The notes below the pieces were generated by a model. That model saw only the letters and a list, made by a program, of their open reading frames with translations, did no database searches and was not told the DNA's origin. 64,000 bases of DNA from Ditylenchus dipsaci (lineage: Eukaryota > Nematoda > Chromadorea > Rhabditida > Anguinidae). Numbering within the stretch: position 1 is the first letter of the stretch; each line of letters begins with the position of its first letter. The position numbers were made by a program, and so were the translations under genes. Shown in pieces: positions 12,228-24,009 of the stretch. The stretch lies in assembly GCA_004194705.1 (NCBI GenBank), contig SADC01000008.1, positions 310,001 through 374,000 of the forward strand, written 5' to 3'.

Positions 12228-14305
12228 GCTCACGAGACAACAAGCAAAAATCACAATATTCAAGCCAAAACAGTTTGACCTCAAAACCATACCAAAAACC
12301 TGGGGCTTTCGGACGAAAATTCAAATGATTATGGCTTGGTTTCGTAATTTTTTTTAAAACTTTATAAGACATTTTTAGAAAATAAACATTTCACGTGATA
12401 GAGCACAAAAAGCTGGGCACTTGTGCACTTGGGGGGGGGCCTTTTTTGGTTGACTGTAAATATGGTTTAAACGTCTCCTAAGTAATTTTTATACGCCAGA
12501 AACGATAAAAAAGTTGTTTCCTAACAATTTCCGCACTACAAAGTGAAATTTTCAATAAAAAGTTAGTTACCTTACCCCTTCGGGGCGCAGGGGGCTTGGT
12601 TGGTTAGAGATGCGCGCACTCACTTACCTTAGACATGATTCCGAGAAAGACTCTTGATCATACATGCATTAAAGACTCTTTTTGCCCAGCTCCAGTGACC
12701 AAAACGTGGTAGGATACCTTAATATACGATATTTTACCTTGGGGGACCAAGGCAGTTGATCAATCTTTGGTAGCCAGCTTTTTTTAAAAAACTTCACTTT
12801 TAAGTGCGGAATTTGTTAGGAAACAACCTTTTTAACGTTTCTGCCGTATAAAAATCACTTAGGAGACGTTTAAACCATATTTACAGGTAACCAAAAAGGC
12901 CCCCCCCCCAAGTGCACAAGTACCAAAAGCTGCATCAGATACAATTGTTTGATCACAGAAGAGACTTTTTCATTCCTATTTTTGAGAGGGTTGATAAACT
13001 AGGCCGGTAGCGTTTTTATGGATGGATGTTTCTGGTTTTATTCCAGGGCTCCCAAGTAGGATGACTCGAAATTCAGCCGAAAATTTTCAAAAATCAGCAT
13101 TTGGGGTCAAAAATCAGCCATACATATTGTTAGGTACTTAAGCCGTTTAACCGCCAACCAAACCACCTTCGGGGGCTTGGTTGCTAGGGTTGAGATGCGC
13201 ACACCCACATACCTTAGACACAAATCACTCGGAAGTGACTCTGGATGCATAAAAACACATGCAAACCAGCGTTTCTTTATGCGATAGACCCATAAAGTAA
13301 AAACCTGTTCAAAATCTATCATTTTTACTTTAATTTGACTCGAAAAAGGCTGAAATTTGGTCAAAAATACCTTAAAAAGATAATCTAGCCGCAAATGGTG
13401 GGCGGCTATTTTTTTGACAAAATTTAATTTATTTATTCAGAAAGTGTTAAAATATGCTTTTTGCATCGTGTTGTCCAGAAAAAAATGAGCTCCGTAGGTG
13501 TTTTCGGGTCACTATTTGAAATTTTGGGGTGAGAAGGGGGTTGGATGGGTTAAACGGGATAAGTACCAATTGTTACAAAAATTACTTTATTCGGGATTAA
13601 CAAAACAATACTAAATTCCAATATAAAAACACTATAGCATAAATTTTTCAATAAAAATTGCGGGAATTTAGCAATTTCACCCAAAAATTGTTAGTCGTTT
13701 TATCAATTCTTAATTAAATCAGTCAAAAATCAGCCAAAATCAGCCAAAATTAGCCGAAATCAGCCAAAATCAGCATATCAGCCAAAAAAATAATAATCAG
13801 CATCGAGGGCCCAAAATCAGCAAATGGCTGATAAATCAGCCAACTTGGGAGCCCTGTTTTATTCTGATGTGCTTAAAACCCATATTCAGACAAAATATTT
13901 GGGTAAGTTTCATACCAAAATATAGCCAAGATTTCGGCGAGTCTTTTCGTTCCAACAGAATTTAAATTTTATCATAATTGTGTTGCTTTCAAGCCCAGTA
14001 GAAAAAAACCAGCATCGTCCATCCATGAAAACTCTGCCATCCTCTTCTTCAATCCTCTCAAAAAGAAGGAAAATCCAGTGTAACCTGGAATCTAACCATA
14101 TATCTGACGCAGTTTTTGTGCTCTATCACGTGACATGTTTATTTTCTGAAAATGTCTTATAAAATTTTTAAAGATTACGAAACCAAGTCATGTTCCCTTT
14201 AATTTTTGTCCAAAAGCCCCATGTTTTGGTATGGTTTTGAGGTCAAACTGTTTTGGCTTGAATATTGTAATATTTGCTTATTATCTTGTGAGTCTTCGCA
14301 CTAAT
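12228..14305. repeat. composite nested inverted-repeat element
   Basis: Outer arms of about 185 bp (12228-12412 and 14108-14305) are inverted copies sharing CCAAAACAGTTTGACCTCAA and CGTGATAGAGCACAAAAA. Inside sit a second palindrome at 12412-12935 (arms share AGTGCACAAGT and GTTTAAACGTCTCCTAA) and a hAT-like element at 13044-13856. The inner loop of the second palindrome holds the dispersed GATGCGCGCAC repeat. 13980-14108 is part of the outer element's interior. Confidence 0.65.
13044..13856. mobile_element. hAT-like MITE with CAGCC word array
   Basis: Starts CAGGGCTCCCAAGT and ends ACTTGGGAGCCCTG, flanked by the 8-bp direct repeat TTTTATTC (13036-13043 and 13857-13864), as expected for hAT insertions. 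The terminal parts repeat the word AAAATCAGCC many times, densest at 13720-13840. The middle holds one copy of the dispersed repeat around 13140-13265. No transposase frame. Confidence 0.8.
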
Positions 14306-15209
14306 TATAGAGCATTTTTCTTGCTGATCATTTTGGTATGTTGTACTCTGAAAATGTTTGAAAAATTCAGTCGAAAATAGGCCGATCTGAGTACCCTTCG
14401 AATTCCGACTTCAGGAAAACAGCTGATTTTAGCTCTTCTCCTGCAATTTTGAAGTGACTTTCGCTCAATTTTTGTGCAGATTTTTTGCCTATCTTGTAGC
14501 TGTTTAATTTTCTGCACGTTCTACACGTACTTAAGCAGTTATACACAGCTGTGACATGTTTTTGAGCAGCTTCAAGTGTAAATTTACCTGGTGAGAAAAT
14601 GGTGGATTTTTGCGTTAAATGCTGGTTATTCAAGTTTTTGAATACAGATCGGAGCTCACATACATTCATTTAAAAGAGCTTATCTTGCCGGTCCTTATGA
14701 GATATTGCAGTCGCACATTCAGTTTGGAGACGAATGATGTCTGGCCCTCGGGAGATTCTTTAATTTCCCTGAAATGGTCGAGAACTGAAAACAAGTTATT
14801 AGGTCACTTCATGACTAGCAAATACCCATACTCCCATACACGAAAATGATCTACGTGAAAACCGTACCAGAATAAACAAAAGTTACGTTCCGAGTCGGAA
14901 CTTCCGACTTTCCGTGTTAAATTAGAAAAAATTTATTTTTATTTTGAACTCCCGCGCTATAGAAAAGTTTCTAAACGCACAAATACATGTCTAACTTCTC
15001 GTTGCGTTGTGGAAATTATTAGCTCTCATTTTTTCCTCTGTATCCATTACTGAATTATTATTGTTCGAAATTTTTCTCAGTCGAGAAGCTGCGTTGTGCA
15101 TATATTGTGCTTTTTAAATTTCCTGGTCGCTTACAAGAGCTCAATTTCTTTCCTTCCGATTTTGTAAGCTAATTAGGATGTTTAGTTATTCTTGCTTGCT
15201 TCTGCAAAA
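14306..15209. other. no gene recognised; 5' flank of eS7
   Basis: About 0.9 kb with no convincing frame or repeat. Its right end, from about 15000, is the promoter and leader region of the eS7 gene and contains pyrimidine stretches (TTTCTTTCCTTCC at about 15148). No TATA box could be assigned with confidence. Confidence 0.3.
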
Positions 15210-15902
15210 ATGGTGATCACAGTTGGAAAATTGGTCAAAAGCGATGGAGGCAGTGCTACTGAGCTAGAAAGTAAAATCGGCAGTGCTTTGGCGGAGCTAT
15301 CTTCCACTGCGGGCGACATGAAGGGTCAGTTGAGCGAGCTCTATGCTGTTGGAGCGCAGGTACTATCCCTGATTGCATCTGAAACTATTGATAACCGTCA
15401 TCTTTTCAGGACTACGCTTTCGCTGATAAGAAGAGCATCGTGATCTACGTTCCAGTTCCTCAGCTCCGAGACTTCCAGAAGATCCATCCTAAGCTGGTCC
15501 GCGAATTGGAAAAGAAGTTCGGTGGCACACACATTTTGATTGTTGCCAAGGTTGGTTGTTTCTCTATCATTTTATTCATGTGTCAACATTGATTCCGTTC
15601 AGCGCCGAATCCTCGAGAAACCCATGCGTGGAAAGAACCGCAAGCCGATAAAACAGAAGCGCCCCCGAAGCCGTACCCTGACTGCCGTGCATGATGCTAT
15701 CCTCTCTGACATGGTCTTTCCGGCTGAAGTGGTTGGGCGTCGCACTCGTTACAAGCTAGATGGCAAGCAGCTCTTCAAGGTGCATCTGGACAAGTCGCAG
15801 CAGACAAATGTGGAGCATAAAGTGGACACGTTCTCTCATGTTTACAAGCGTCTGACGGGCAAAGAAGTGGTCTTCGAGTTTCCAGAGCCTCTCTTCCAAT
15901 AA
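15210..15902 (+). CDS. RPS7: 40S ribosomal protein eS7
   Basis: Small-subunit ribosomal protein needed for 18S rRNA maturation. Three exons: 15210-15359, 15410-15550, 15603-15902, giving 196 residues against about 194 in human. The two introns are 50 and 52 bp with GT/AG ends. Strong family signatures are [47 protein letters not shown]-like [15 protein letters not shown] and NVEHKVDTF. The start ATG at 15210 gives the usual N-terminus. AATAAA at 15898-15903 overlaps the stop codon, so the 3'UTR may be only tens of bases if that signal is used. The frame is intact with no homopolymer break. Confidence 0.95.
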
Positions 15903-16169
15903 ATTGCTGTTATATGTGTGACACTTGGTAAAGGATGTTGTGTTCCATATAAATTGTTATGTTCTATCACCTGTTTCTTCTTGGTTATCGATTTTATTTG
16001 CAGTGGACCGTAGTTTGCCCCTTGTAGGGACCTTTTAGACTCTTGGTGCCAAATTATAATGCTTGTCAGAATTACGGTAGGCTAACATTTGTGTAGCCAT
16101 TTAGTTGTGATCAGGAGTATGCTAGACTGAGCGTAGTGCGAATTGACCAGTCGAGAATCGGTATTGACT

Positions 16170-16275
16170 AGGGTTGCTGAATGGACATATGTCTGGACAT
16201 ATGTCCGGACATTTATGGACATATGTCCGGACATATGTCCTGCAAAATGTCCGCCTTTATTAAAATCGGACATAT
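16170..16275. repeat. hAT-like terminal array of palindromic GGACATATGTCC
   Basis: After AGGGTTGCTGAAT (compare the AGGGTTG ends at 30235 and 37094) comes a run of four or five copies of the self-complementary word GGACATATGTCC. The right end of the element is not clear; it may have been split by the insertion at 16392. Confidence 0.6.
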
Positions 16276-16391
16276 ATAAATTAGATCGTTACACAATTTT
16301 TTCCGCAGATTATTTGCTATTCTTTCTGATTTTTATTTTTAGATAGAAAATGACAATAGAAAAATTTAATTTATTGAAACTTGTACTAGTA

Positions 16392-16698
16392 CACTCAAAC
16401 CTCAATATAGTGGCCACCACCTCAAGATCGTTCCCGCCTAGGGTCCGACACCTTTTTTAACTCAATTTTTAGAGAATTATTAAAAAATTAGAGGGCCACT
16501 ATATCGAGGTTTTGGTTTCTAAATGGCAAAACTGTATATTTATTCAAAAACGATCGGCAAAATCGGAATCCTCACGATATTTGCGACGAGACTGTTGAGA
16601 CAGAACTAGCATAATTCTCTAAAATTGAGTTATAAAAAGTGTCGGACCCTAGGCGGGAATGAACTTGAGGTGGGGGCCACTATATCGAGGCTTGACTG
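16392..16698. mobile_element. pogo-like MITE, word TATAGTGGCC
   Basis: Left end CACTCAAACCTCAATATAGT, right end CACTATATCGAGGCTTGACT, arms inverted. The inner core has CGTTCCCGCCTAGGGTCCGA on the left and its inverse on the right. TA borders the left end. The terminal word GTGGCC(ACC) is repeated next to each terminus. Confidence 0.7.
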
Positions 16699-16716
16699 CA
16701 TCGTAAATTTTCACCC

Positions 16717-16848
16717 GAAGCAAAACATAAGCCTAAGCAAACGCGAGTGGAACAAGCGGTGGAAGAAATAGAACTGGAAACGGAGGAAAATGATTCGATT
16801 GAAAATGAATTTGATGTATCTATAAAGGATTATTGGATTATTAATTGA
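16717..16848 (+). pseudogene. coding fragment split by a pogo-like MITE
   Basis: Open frame of 43 codons ending in TGA, acidic (VEEIELETEENDSIENEFD), of unknown family. Upstream of the MITE at 16392-16698, ATG AACA-like sequence at about 16348 (MTIEKFNLLKLVLV) joins in frame to this piece if the MITE and one TA are removed. This suggests insertion into a transposon-type ORF, but the fragment is too short to name. Confidence 0.3.
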
Positions 16849-16984
16849 AATTCGCCGCTATTCCATTGTAAACCAAGGGCTGTATTGGGAGGGGAAGGGA
16901 ATAACACAGGGGCCACTTTTTTTGGCTGCTTTACCATGTTTTTCAACTCGAGCCGTGGCAAAAATAGACTCTATATGCATTTTA

Positions 16985-17190
16985 TGAGCAAGTGTACTTC
17001 TCGGAATCATGTCTAAGGTAAGTGCGTGCGCGCATCTCTAATTCTCAAGCCCCCTGCGCCCCCTTCGGGGGCTCGGGGGCTTGGAGTTGAGATGCGCACA
17101 CCCACATACCTTAGACACAAATCACTCGAAAGTGACTCTGGATGCATGAAAAAGCATGCATACTAGAGTTATTTATGCGGTAGGCCCCAG
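16985..17190. repeat. dispersed repeat with GAGATGCGCACACCCACATA
   Basis: Contains GGGGCTTGGAGTTGAGATGC, CACACCCACATACCTTAGAC and ACAAATCACTCGAAAGTGAC, plus a shorter inverted copy on the left. The same block occurs at 12575-12740, 13140-13265, 18238-18350 and 47340-47470. It is not coding and looks like a mobile core that ends up inside different elements. Confidence 0.6.
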
Positions 17191-17394
17191 TATTCAAAAC
17201 TATGTTCAACATCTTCAATTTTTCGGCCGAAAAAGGTCTCCTCGCTTTTCCGGCTTTTGGCTACGAGCCAGAGGCTCAGCCATCCAAAAATTCGAAAAAT
17301 TAGACCCTTAGCCTGAACCTAGCCTACAGAACTAAGCCTAAGTAAAAATTGGTGGGTGGGGTATATTACACTAGCGCCAAAAAAAATTTCTTGT

Positions 17395-17560
17395 TAAAAA
17401 AACACCGGCGAAAAAATAAATAGCATTATCATTAACAAAAACAGAAAAAGAACAACCGAAACATCAACAATCATTGCAAATAACCGTAGTCTGGAATAGG
17501 TGTAAGATAGGGTAAATCATGATGCGATGTGATTGATGTGGCTGACGAGTCATCGAAAAA
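17395..17560. repeat. dispersed repeat shared with 23805-23960
   Basis: Starts AAACACCGGCGAAAAAATAA, runs through an AAC/AAT-rich stretch and ends near GTGGCTGACGAGTCATC. A diverged direct copy lies at 23805-23960. Origin unknown. Confidence 0.5.
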
Positions 17561-18237
17561 AAATAAACTGGCCAAATATAGTGATATAAATGAGTATAAT
17601 ACAAGAGCACTGAGCTCAGGCACTAGCAAGTATTTATGGGGTTTACTGCTTTTTTGTTCTGTTTGTGAGTCGATATCCGAGCAGTGTTTTCGAAACTCAA
17701 GGTCAAACTTAAGGTAAATTTAAACTATACATTTCCTACAAAAAAGATATCAAGATATTTTGCTGCTTTTTTCTGCATTTTTTTGGTAATATTGCTCTTC
17801 CTCATGTTTTTTTGCTCCAGAATGAGCCTCATCTGGAAAATCGAGCTAAAAAAAGAAGAAGAAGCCAGCGGATTCCTCTTTACAAAGACGTCAGCGACAG
17901 AAGCAAAGTGTCATGCTCGCAACAAAGCGATTGCGATGCCGACCCGCGAGACAGCAAATCTTTCACTTATTTAAAAATAGTATTTAAACGACTCCTAATT
18001 TTTACCGACTTAATTAATTTTTATATACGACTAATTTTTATATGCTTAAAACAATAAAAAAGTTTTTTTCTAACATTTTTCCACACAAAAAATGGATTTT
18101 TTGGAAAAAAATTCTTGACCAAAACTTGAGTTTTTGCATTGGGGGACTAAGGTAAACTACTTTATATAAGGGTATTCTATCGCGTTTTGGTCACTTGAGC
18201 TTGGCGAATAGAGTCTCTTTATGCATTTTTCATTAAG

Positions 18238-18350
18238 AGTCCCCTTCGGAGGCGCAGGGGCTTGGGGTTGAAATGCGCACACCCACATACCTTAGACACA
18301 AATCACTCGAAAGTGACTCTGGATGCATGAAAATGTATCCATACCAGAGT
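18238..18350. repeat. dispersed GATGCGCACAC repeat, second copy
   Basis: Near-identical to 17080-17165 over about 100 bp, including CACACCCACATACCTTAGAC and AAGTGACTCTGGATGCATGA. Flanks differ completely. Confidence 0.6.
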
Positions 18351-18493
18351 TTCTTTATGTGGTAGACCCAGTCAACAAAACTATCTTCGAATCTGAGTCC
18401 TAAGAAAGCAGAGCAATTAATATTTATGAGCAAGAATCTTCCACTGTTTAATTTTGAGTATAAAAAATTTTTATTTGTTGGTTGTTGTTATGA

Positions 18494-18650
18494 TAAAAGT
18501 GATTGGGGTCCGATTGGGAAAAACGTCGCACATCGCTGCGATGTATCGCACATGATTTTTTATAAATATCGCACATCGCAGATCAAATTTTTTTTATCAA
18601 AAAACATCGCATCGCAACATCGCAAAAGGCAAATTTCTATCTCTAGTCAT
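18494..18650. repeat. ATCGCACATCGC word array
   Basis: About ten loose copies of ATCGCAcATCGC in mixed orientation, with a T-rich centre. It resembles the hAT-like word arrays elsewhere, but no terminal repeat pair was resolved. Confidence 0.45.
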
Positions 18651-18713
18651 GATGTACCGTATTTCCTTTAATAGGCGCCCCGGGGCGCTTATTTTTCGTA
18701 TTTATTAAAATTA

Positions 18714-20437
18714 TCGTAAAAGCACATGTGGTAAATTTTTTTTTGGTAAAAGCATATTTGGTAAAATTTATTTTGGTAAAGGAATATTTGGTAAAATTTC
18801 TATTGGTAAAGGCATATTTGGTCAAATTTATTTTAGTAAGGCACTTTGTAGTCGTTTTTGTGTCAAAGACCTTCTCATTCCAACTTTTTCCTCTTTCCAT
18901 TTCTTTCTCCTCTCCTCTCTCTCCTCCCAGCAAAATTTTTCTTAATTATACTCATAGGGGTTATAGTCTTGGTAGTTATACCATTAGTGGTCTTTATCAG
19001 CTCTCAGTGCCCAGGTGGCCCAATCCTGATGTAAATGCACTGGCACCCATATTAAAAAACTAAACCAAACCCAAACCTAAAAAAAATTCTTAAAAAAATG
19101 ACCCATTTTTTTAACTTGTAATTATGTGGGGAATTAGGTTTTTTAGGACCAAAATCAATATTTCACCCACGCAAACCCCAAAACGTGTGGTGGTTATCTC
19201 CTGGTCAGGTGGATGTTCACCTGGATGGCCAACAAAATTAAAATTTAATGAGTACGAAAAATAAACCATTTTTTCTAACTTAAAATTGTGCGAGGAATTG
19301 GGTTTGTTAAGTCCAAAAGTGCGATTTTACCTACTCAACCCCGAACCTGGGGTGGCTACTACCAGGACAGATTGATATCAAGGTAACTCCAGAGTAGGGG
19401 CATATTCACTTAAATGACATGAAAAGTCGAACGCTTGCTTTTTATATCTTTCATTATGGTAAAAAAAGGTATGCGCTCAGGTGATTCGAACCAGCGAAAT
19501 CAACCCTTAGAATTACTAACAACCCCATCATGCAGTGTGACCAAACCAAGTGGTCGTCCACTTGGATCGAAAATTGTTTTTTCACGTTTTCGGGTACCAA
19601 AACAACTTTTCTGCACTAATTCGAGCATCCTGAACATGGTTTGACAGTGGTAAAATCACGTTTTACCGAGAAATTTTTGAGTTATTGCTAACGATTGATT
19701 TTGATAAATCAACAATTAGCAATAACTTAAAGTTTTCTTGGTAAAACCTGATTTTACCACTGTCAAACCATCTTCAGCATACTCGAATCAGTGCAGAAAA
19801 ATTGTTTTGGAACCCGAAAACGTGAAAAAAAATTTGATCAAGTGGATGACCACTTGGTTTGGTTCGTCCCTCTGGATGGAGTTCTGAGCGATTATAAGTG
19901 GTGATGTAGAGCTTGCTGGTTCGAATCCACCTGGCCGCATACCTTATTTTTTTTTATCATGATTTTGAGTGTTTGAGTGGTGTAGATGTCCATACACTCA
20001 TCACCAAGGTTGCTGGTTCCAACCCCTCTGGATGCAATCAGTCCTGAGTAGAGGACCTCGATTCATGTCCTGGTCACTAGGTGCTTAACAGGATTCGGGG
20101 AGCATAAGGTGCTTTTATATGGTTTGGATAAATGTCTATGCCCTCCAAAAACTCCGCGCCGAAATAAAGTCTATGGCCGAAAACAATAACTCTATGAACA
20201 AAAGGTATACCACCCAAAATGTCCACCAAAAAAGTGCTTTACCAAAAAGTTTTCTTACTACATGTGCCTTTACCAAAAAAATTTTACCAAATGTGCCTTT
20301 ACCAAAAAAATTTTTACCAAATGTGATTTTACCAAATAAAATTTTACCAAATGTGCCTCTACCAAAATTTTTTTTACCAAAAGTTTTTTTACCAAATGTG
20401 CCTTTTACCAAATATTTTTTACCTTTTTCGGTACAGC
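18714..20437. mobile_element. foldback element 1, TTTGGTAAA word arms
   Basis: The left arm (18714-18845) repeats a unit close to TTTGGTAAAATTTATTTTGG; the right arm (20228-20437) is the inverse (ACCAAAAAAATTTTACCAAA). Between them is a core at about 19065-20060 that is homologous to the core of foldback element 2 (34860-35830), including a family-D palindrome at 19541-19865 and tRNA-like segments at about 19935 and 19975-20036. The right end carries GGTACAGCC like element 2; the left terminus is not recognisable. Confidence 0.7.
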
Positions 20438-20549
20438 CGTTTAAATTTTCGACAAAATTCTGATTTTTCAATTTTCGAAATTCAAATTGGCGCAAAAAAA
20501 CAAATTTCTATTTTTGTAGCATATAATTATTAAAGTGAATGATTGTTAA

Positions 20550-20779
20550 AGGGCCATTGCCGTCTCCGACAACGGTTGTCCTCCGCCAATTCAATTTTTT
20601 TCTTTATTGTTGGACTTACGTACGTATTTTCAACTTGGTTTCTAACAAAACTATACCTAAAATTAAATTCTAGGCCTTGTATTGTTAGAAATCAAGCTGA
20701 AAAATCCGTACAGAAGTTGAATGATTAGGCTAAAAAATTGAATTGGCGGGGACAATTCAAAACAGGTGGCAACGGCCCT
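20550..20779. mobile_element. TTAA-flanked palindromic MITE, word GGGCCATTGCC
   Basis: TTAA at 20546-20549 and 20780-20783. Arms are AGGGCCATTGCCGT and its inverse ending GGCAACGGCCCT, then CCGCCAATTCAATTTTTTT, then a core carrying TTTCTAACAAAAC in both orientations. Same core as the copies at 28797, 41815, 50897 and 53271; different outer word. Confidence 0.75.
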
Positions 20780-21237
20780 TTAAGCAATTATTGTCTGCTG
20801 AAAACGACAGAGAAATTTTTTATGGATGCGTCTTTTTTTATCACGTACAAATTACCCGTTTAGGTTAAATATCCCTAAATCTAGGCGTGAGACCCCAAGC
20901 TGGGTTGGATGACCTGAAAATAGACATGAAATATCAGGCTGGGTTGAATGGCCTGAAACATGGTAAAGATCCCATGATGTGTTGCATATTCTTAAAATTG
21001 TCAAAATACCCCAGGTTAAGTTAGATGTCTTAAAATTGGATATAATATTCGGTTAGATTCCTGAATTAGGTGTAGTATGCCAGGACTGGGTTGGATGTTT
21101 TGAAAATTAGTATAGTCCCAGAGGCTGGACTAGATGTCCTAAAATATAATATAATATCTCAGGGTGGGTTGAATATCTTGAAGATTGGTTATAAGATGAC
21201 AGGGCTGGGTTGGACATCCTGAAGTGGGTATGTGATA

Positions 21238-23245
21238 CAGTCAAACCTCGATATAGCGTACCCCCGATATAACGTACCCCTCGATATAACGTACCCTTGA
21301 GACTTTTTGGTTGGATTCATTTCAAATTAGAATAAGTTCACCCCCGCTATAACGTACCCTTGATATAACTTACCCCTTGATATAACGTACCCTTGCAGAT
21401 AACACTGATATTTACGTTACCCTCGATATAACGTACCCTTGTAAAATTGGTGTGTTATATTAAATTGGTGCATAAGTTTTAAACCATACAAAAGACTTTT
21501 TTTGCAAAACGAAAATTTCTCTTATAACAAAATCCAAACAATAGGTTTTGTAGCCCTGAATCTCCTCTTTCAAATGGCATATTTAACTTAGCTTGATTAT
21601 TCTGGATAACTCACCATTTGGGTCCAAACACTTGTCTGGTCATTTTGAGAAGGTTACCCGCGTTTTCATCACTTTAACTGGTCAAATGTTTTATTGAATT
21701 TTGAGCGTCACGACAAAATTTCATCACCATGTTGTAGCGCAGCTCAAGAGCTACAAAACCCATGTTACAAAATAATTTTTGAAAATCTGAGTATTGAGAT
21801 ATGGCCTTTTAGAAAAAATCATTTTCTTGAAAAAATGACCAAAATCAGAAAAATTGGCAAAAACTTGCGTTTTCATCATTTTTCAAGAAAATGATTTTTT
21901 CCAAAAGGCCATATCTCAATACTCAGATTTTCAAAAATCATTCTGTAATATGGGTTTTGTAGCTCTTGAGCTGCGCTACAACATGGTGATAAAATTTTGT
22001 CGTGACGCTCAAAATTCAATAAAACATTTGACCAGTTAAAGTGATGAAAACGCGGTAACCTTCTCAAAATGACCAGACAAGTGTTTGGACCCAAATGGTG
22101 AGTTATCCAGAATAATCAAGCTAAGTTAAATATGCCATTTGAAAGAGGAGATTCAGGGCTACAAAACCTATTGTTTGGATTTTGTAAAGAGTTTTTGTTT
22201 TGCAAAAAAAGTCTTTTGTATGGTTTAAAACTTATGCACCAACCTAATATTCACCAATTCAATACAGTTTTTGCTCTTTTTCTGCTTCTGCAAGATTTTC
22301 TGTAGTCATCAAGTTTTTTTATTTTTACAAAAGAGCATCAACAGTGCGTAACGCTGCTATAGGTATGAGTAATAGACCATTCGATAGCCCAACTCTCGCT
22401 GAATCACGTGGTTAATGCCTTTTCGTCTAATCTAGAGAAAAAATTTTCTTACAGTCAAACCTGGATAAAACACCACCCAAGGGAGCGAATATAGGGTGGT
22501 GTTGCATCGAGTGTTCATTTGACTACATTTCAGTCAAAGCTGACCAAATCGGTCCGTTTTGAGTCGTGTTATATCGGGCGGTGTTGTATCCAGGTTCTAC
22601 TGTAGCACAGGAAATAAAATATGTTGATTTTATATAGGTATATAGCCAAAATGTCAGGAAAAATCAGAAAATTGTTCGAAAACACTTTTCACAAACACTG
22701 TTTCAGATGGGGGAGGCCTGAAGGATTAAACCCAGGCCTCGTGACTTAAATTTTTTAAAAAGGACATTTGGGCTAAAAAAGACGGTTTGAAGAAGGGCAT
22801 TTTATCCAGTGCTTATGGTTATTTATAAGCGAATATTTATAAGCTATTGGTTATTTATAAGCGAACCCTCCTGGTTGAATCTGCCCTTGCTTGTGGTGCA
22901 TTATCGGCATTATTGTGCATTATTTGGGAAAGTATAGAGCAATTGAGTGTGCTTTTGGAAGTTTAGTTTTGGTTTAACCGACCCCCGGTAAAACTTATCC
23001 TATATCTAACCGATGGGTATATTCCCTGCAATCAAGTTCGGTATGTCCCAGCACTCAAATTTGGTATACCCCCGCACTTAATCAAACAACAGGAGGGAGC
23101 AAGGATTACAAACCTTTGATATAACGTAGATCTGTCATCTATTTGGTTTCTGCCCTCGATATAACGTACCCTCAATATAACGTACCCTCGATATAACGTA
23201 CCCCTTTACCCGCCCCCAGGGGTACGTTATAGCGAGGTTTGACTG
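21238..23245. mobile_element. composite pogo-like element, word ATATAACGTACCC
   Basis: Starts CAGTCAAACCTCGATATAGC and ends GCGAGGTTTGACTG with TA on both sides. At each end the word GATATAACGTACCC is repeated four to seven times. The interior holds a palindrome (21465-22250, arms share TTTTAAACCATACAAAAGAC and CAGCTCAAGAGCTACAAAAC) and another small pogo-like MITE at 22452-22602. No transposase was found. Confidence 0.7.
22452..22602. mobile_element. small pogo-like MITE, word AACACCACCC
   Basis: Left end CAGTCAAACCTGGATAAAAC, right end GTTGTATCCAGGTTCTACTG, bounded by TA. The word reads ACACCACCC on the left and GGGTGGTGTT/GGCGGTGTT towards the right. It is nested inside the element at 21238. 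Confidence 0.7.
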
Positions 23246-23502
23246 TAGTAGGTTCAGTTATATCTCTTAAAAGTTGGTATGAGATTTCTCATTCCTGGGT
23301 TAGATATTTATGCAATTAATGTTTATAAAACAGTCTGCGTTAGATGACCTGCAGGTAGAAGATGCCAGGCTGATCGAATTTTCCTAAAATTGGATAAGAG
23401 TTTCAGGCTGGGTTGAATGTCCTCAAATTGATTCTATAAAAAAAGTTCGAGAACCATGAATTTTAAGAAAGTCAATTTTTGGTACTTTATTTTTTGACTT
23501 AT

Positions 23503-23604
23503 TACCGTATATCTTCTAATAAGGACAAACGAGGCCTTATTTTTCAACCGCTTTTGGAGGTGGGGCCTTATTAGAAGGTGGGACCTTATTAGAAGATATA
23601 CGGC
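23503..23604. mobile_element. short MITE, TACCGTATATCTTCTAATAA ends
   Basis: About 100 bp with inverted ends TACCGTATATCTTCTAATAA / TTATTAGAAGATATACGG. The word ATAAGGyC is repeated inside. It belongs to the TACCGTATTTTCTCTAATA family (see 37440, 49144, 50560, 53605). Confidence 0.65.
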
Positions 23605-24009
23605 AAATTCAAATAGCTCTAGCTTACTTTTGTTCAGCCAACCTCAATCACATAATATCTCATTTTGCTCTCCAAGAAAAGCTCTTTCAAATGTAAGAAA
23701 AAAAGAACAATGTCTAAACATAGAGTTTCAGATAGTTAACTTCAAATTCCAATTGTGGTAAATCAGTGTTTTATTTAGGAAAAACAACGTTTATTATTAA
23801 TAAACACCGGCAAGAAAAATGAATAGCGTCATCATCAATAACAATAACAAAAACAACAAAAACAGCATTAACAAACAGTGATAATAACAGTAGTGTAGAA
23901 TAGGCGTAAGAACAGAGAAATCAGGAGTGAAGTGGCTGATGAGTTATCAAAAAAACAGCATAGTTAGTTTTCTAATTCTGCTTTTTCAGAATGTTCCCTA
24001 TATTCAGTA

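Larger units (their letters stand above)
20870..23440. repeat. degenerate minisatellite split by a pogo-like element
   Basis: About nine diverged copies of a 40-50 bp unit near CAGGCTGGGTTGGATGTCCT followed by GAAAATTGGTATA fill 20870-21230 and resume at about 23250-23440. The interruption is the element at 21238-23245. The array is non-coding. Confidence 0.5.

Noticed and set aside
19930..20036. Functional tRNA genes
   Set aside because: B-box sequences are good, but no seven-base acceptor stem or plausible anticodon arm can be formed, and the same unit occurs in the homologous foldback core at 35.7 kb.
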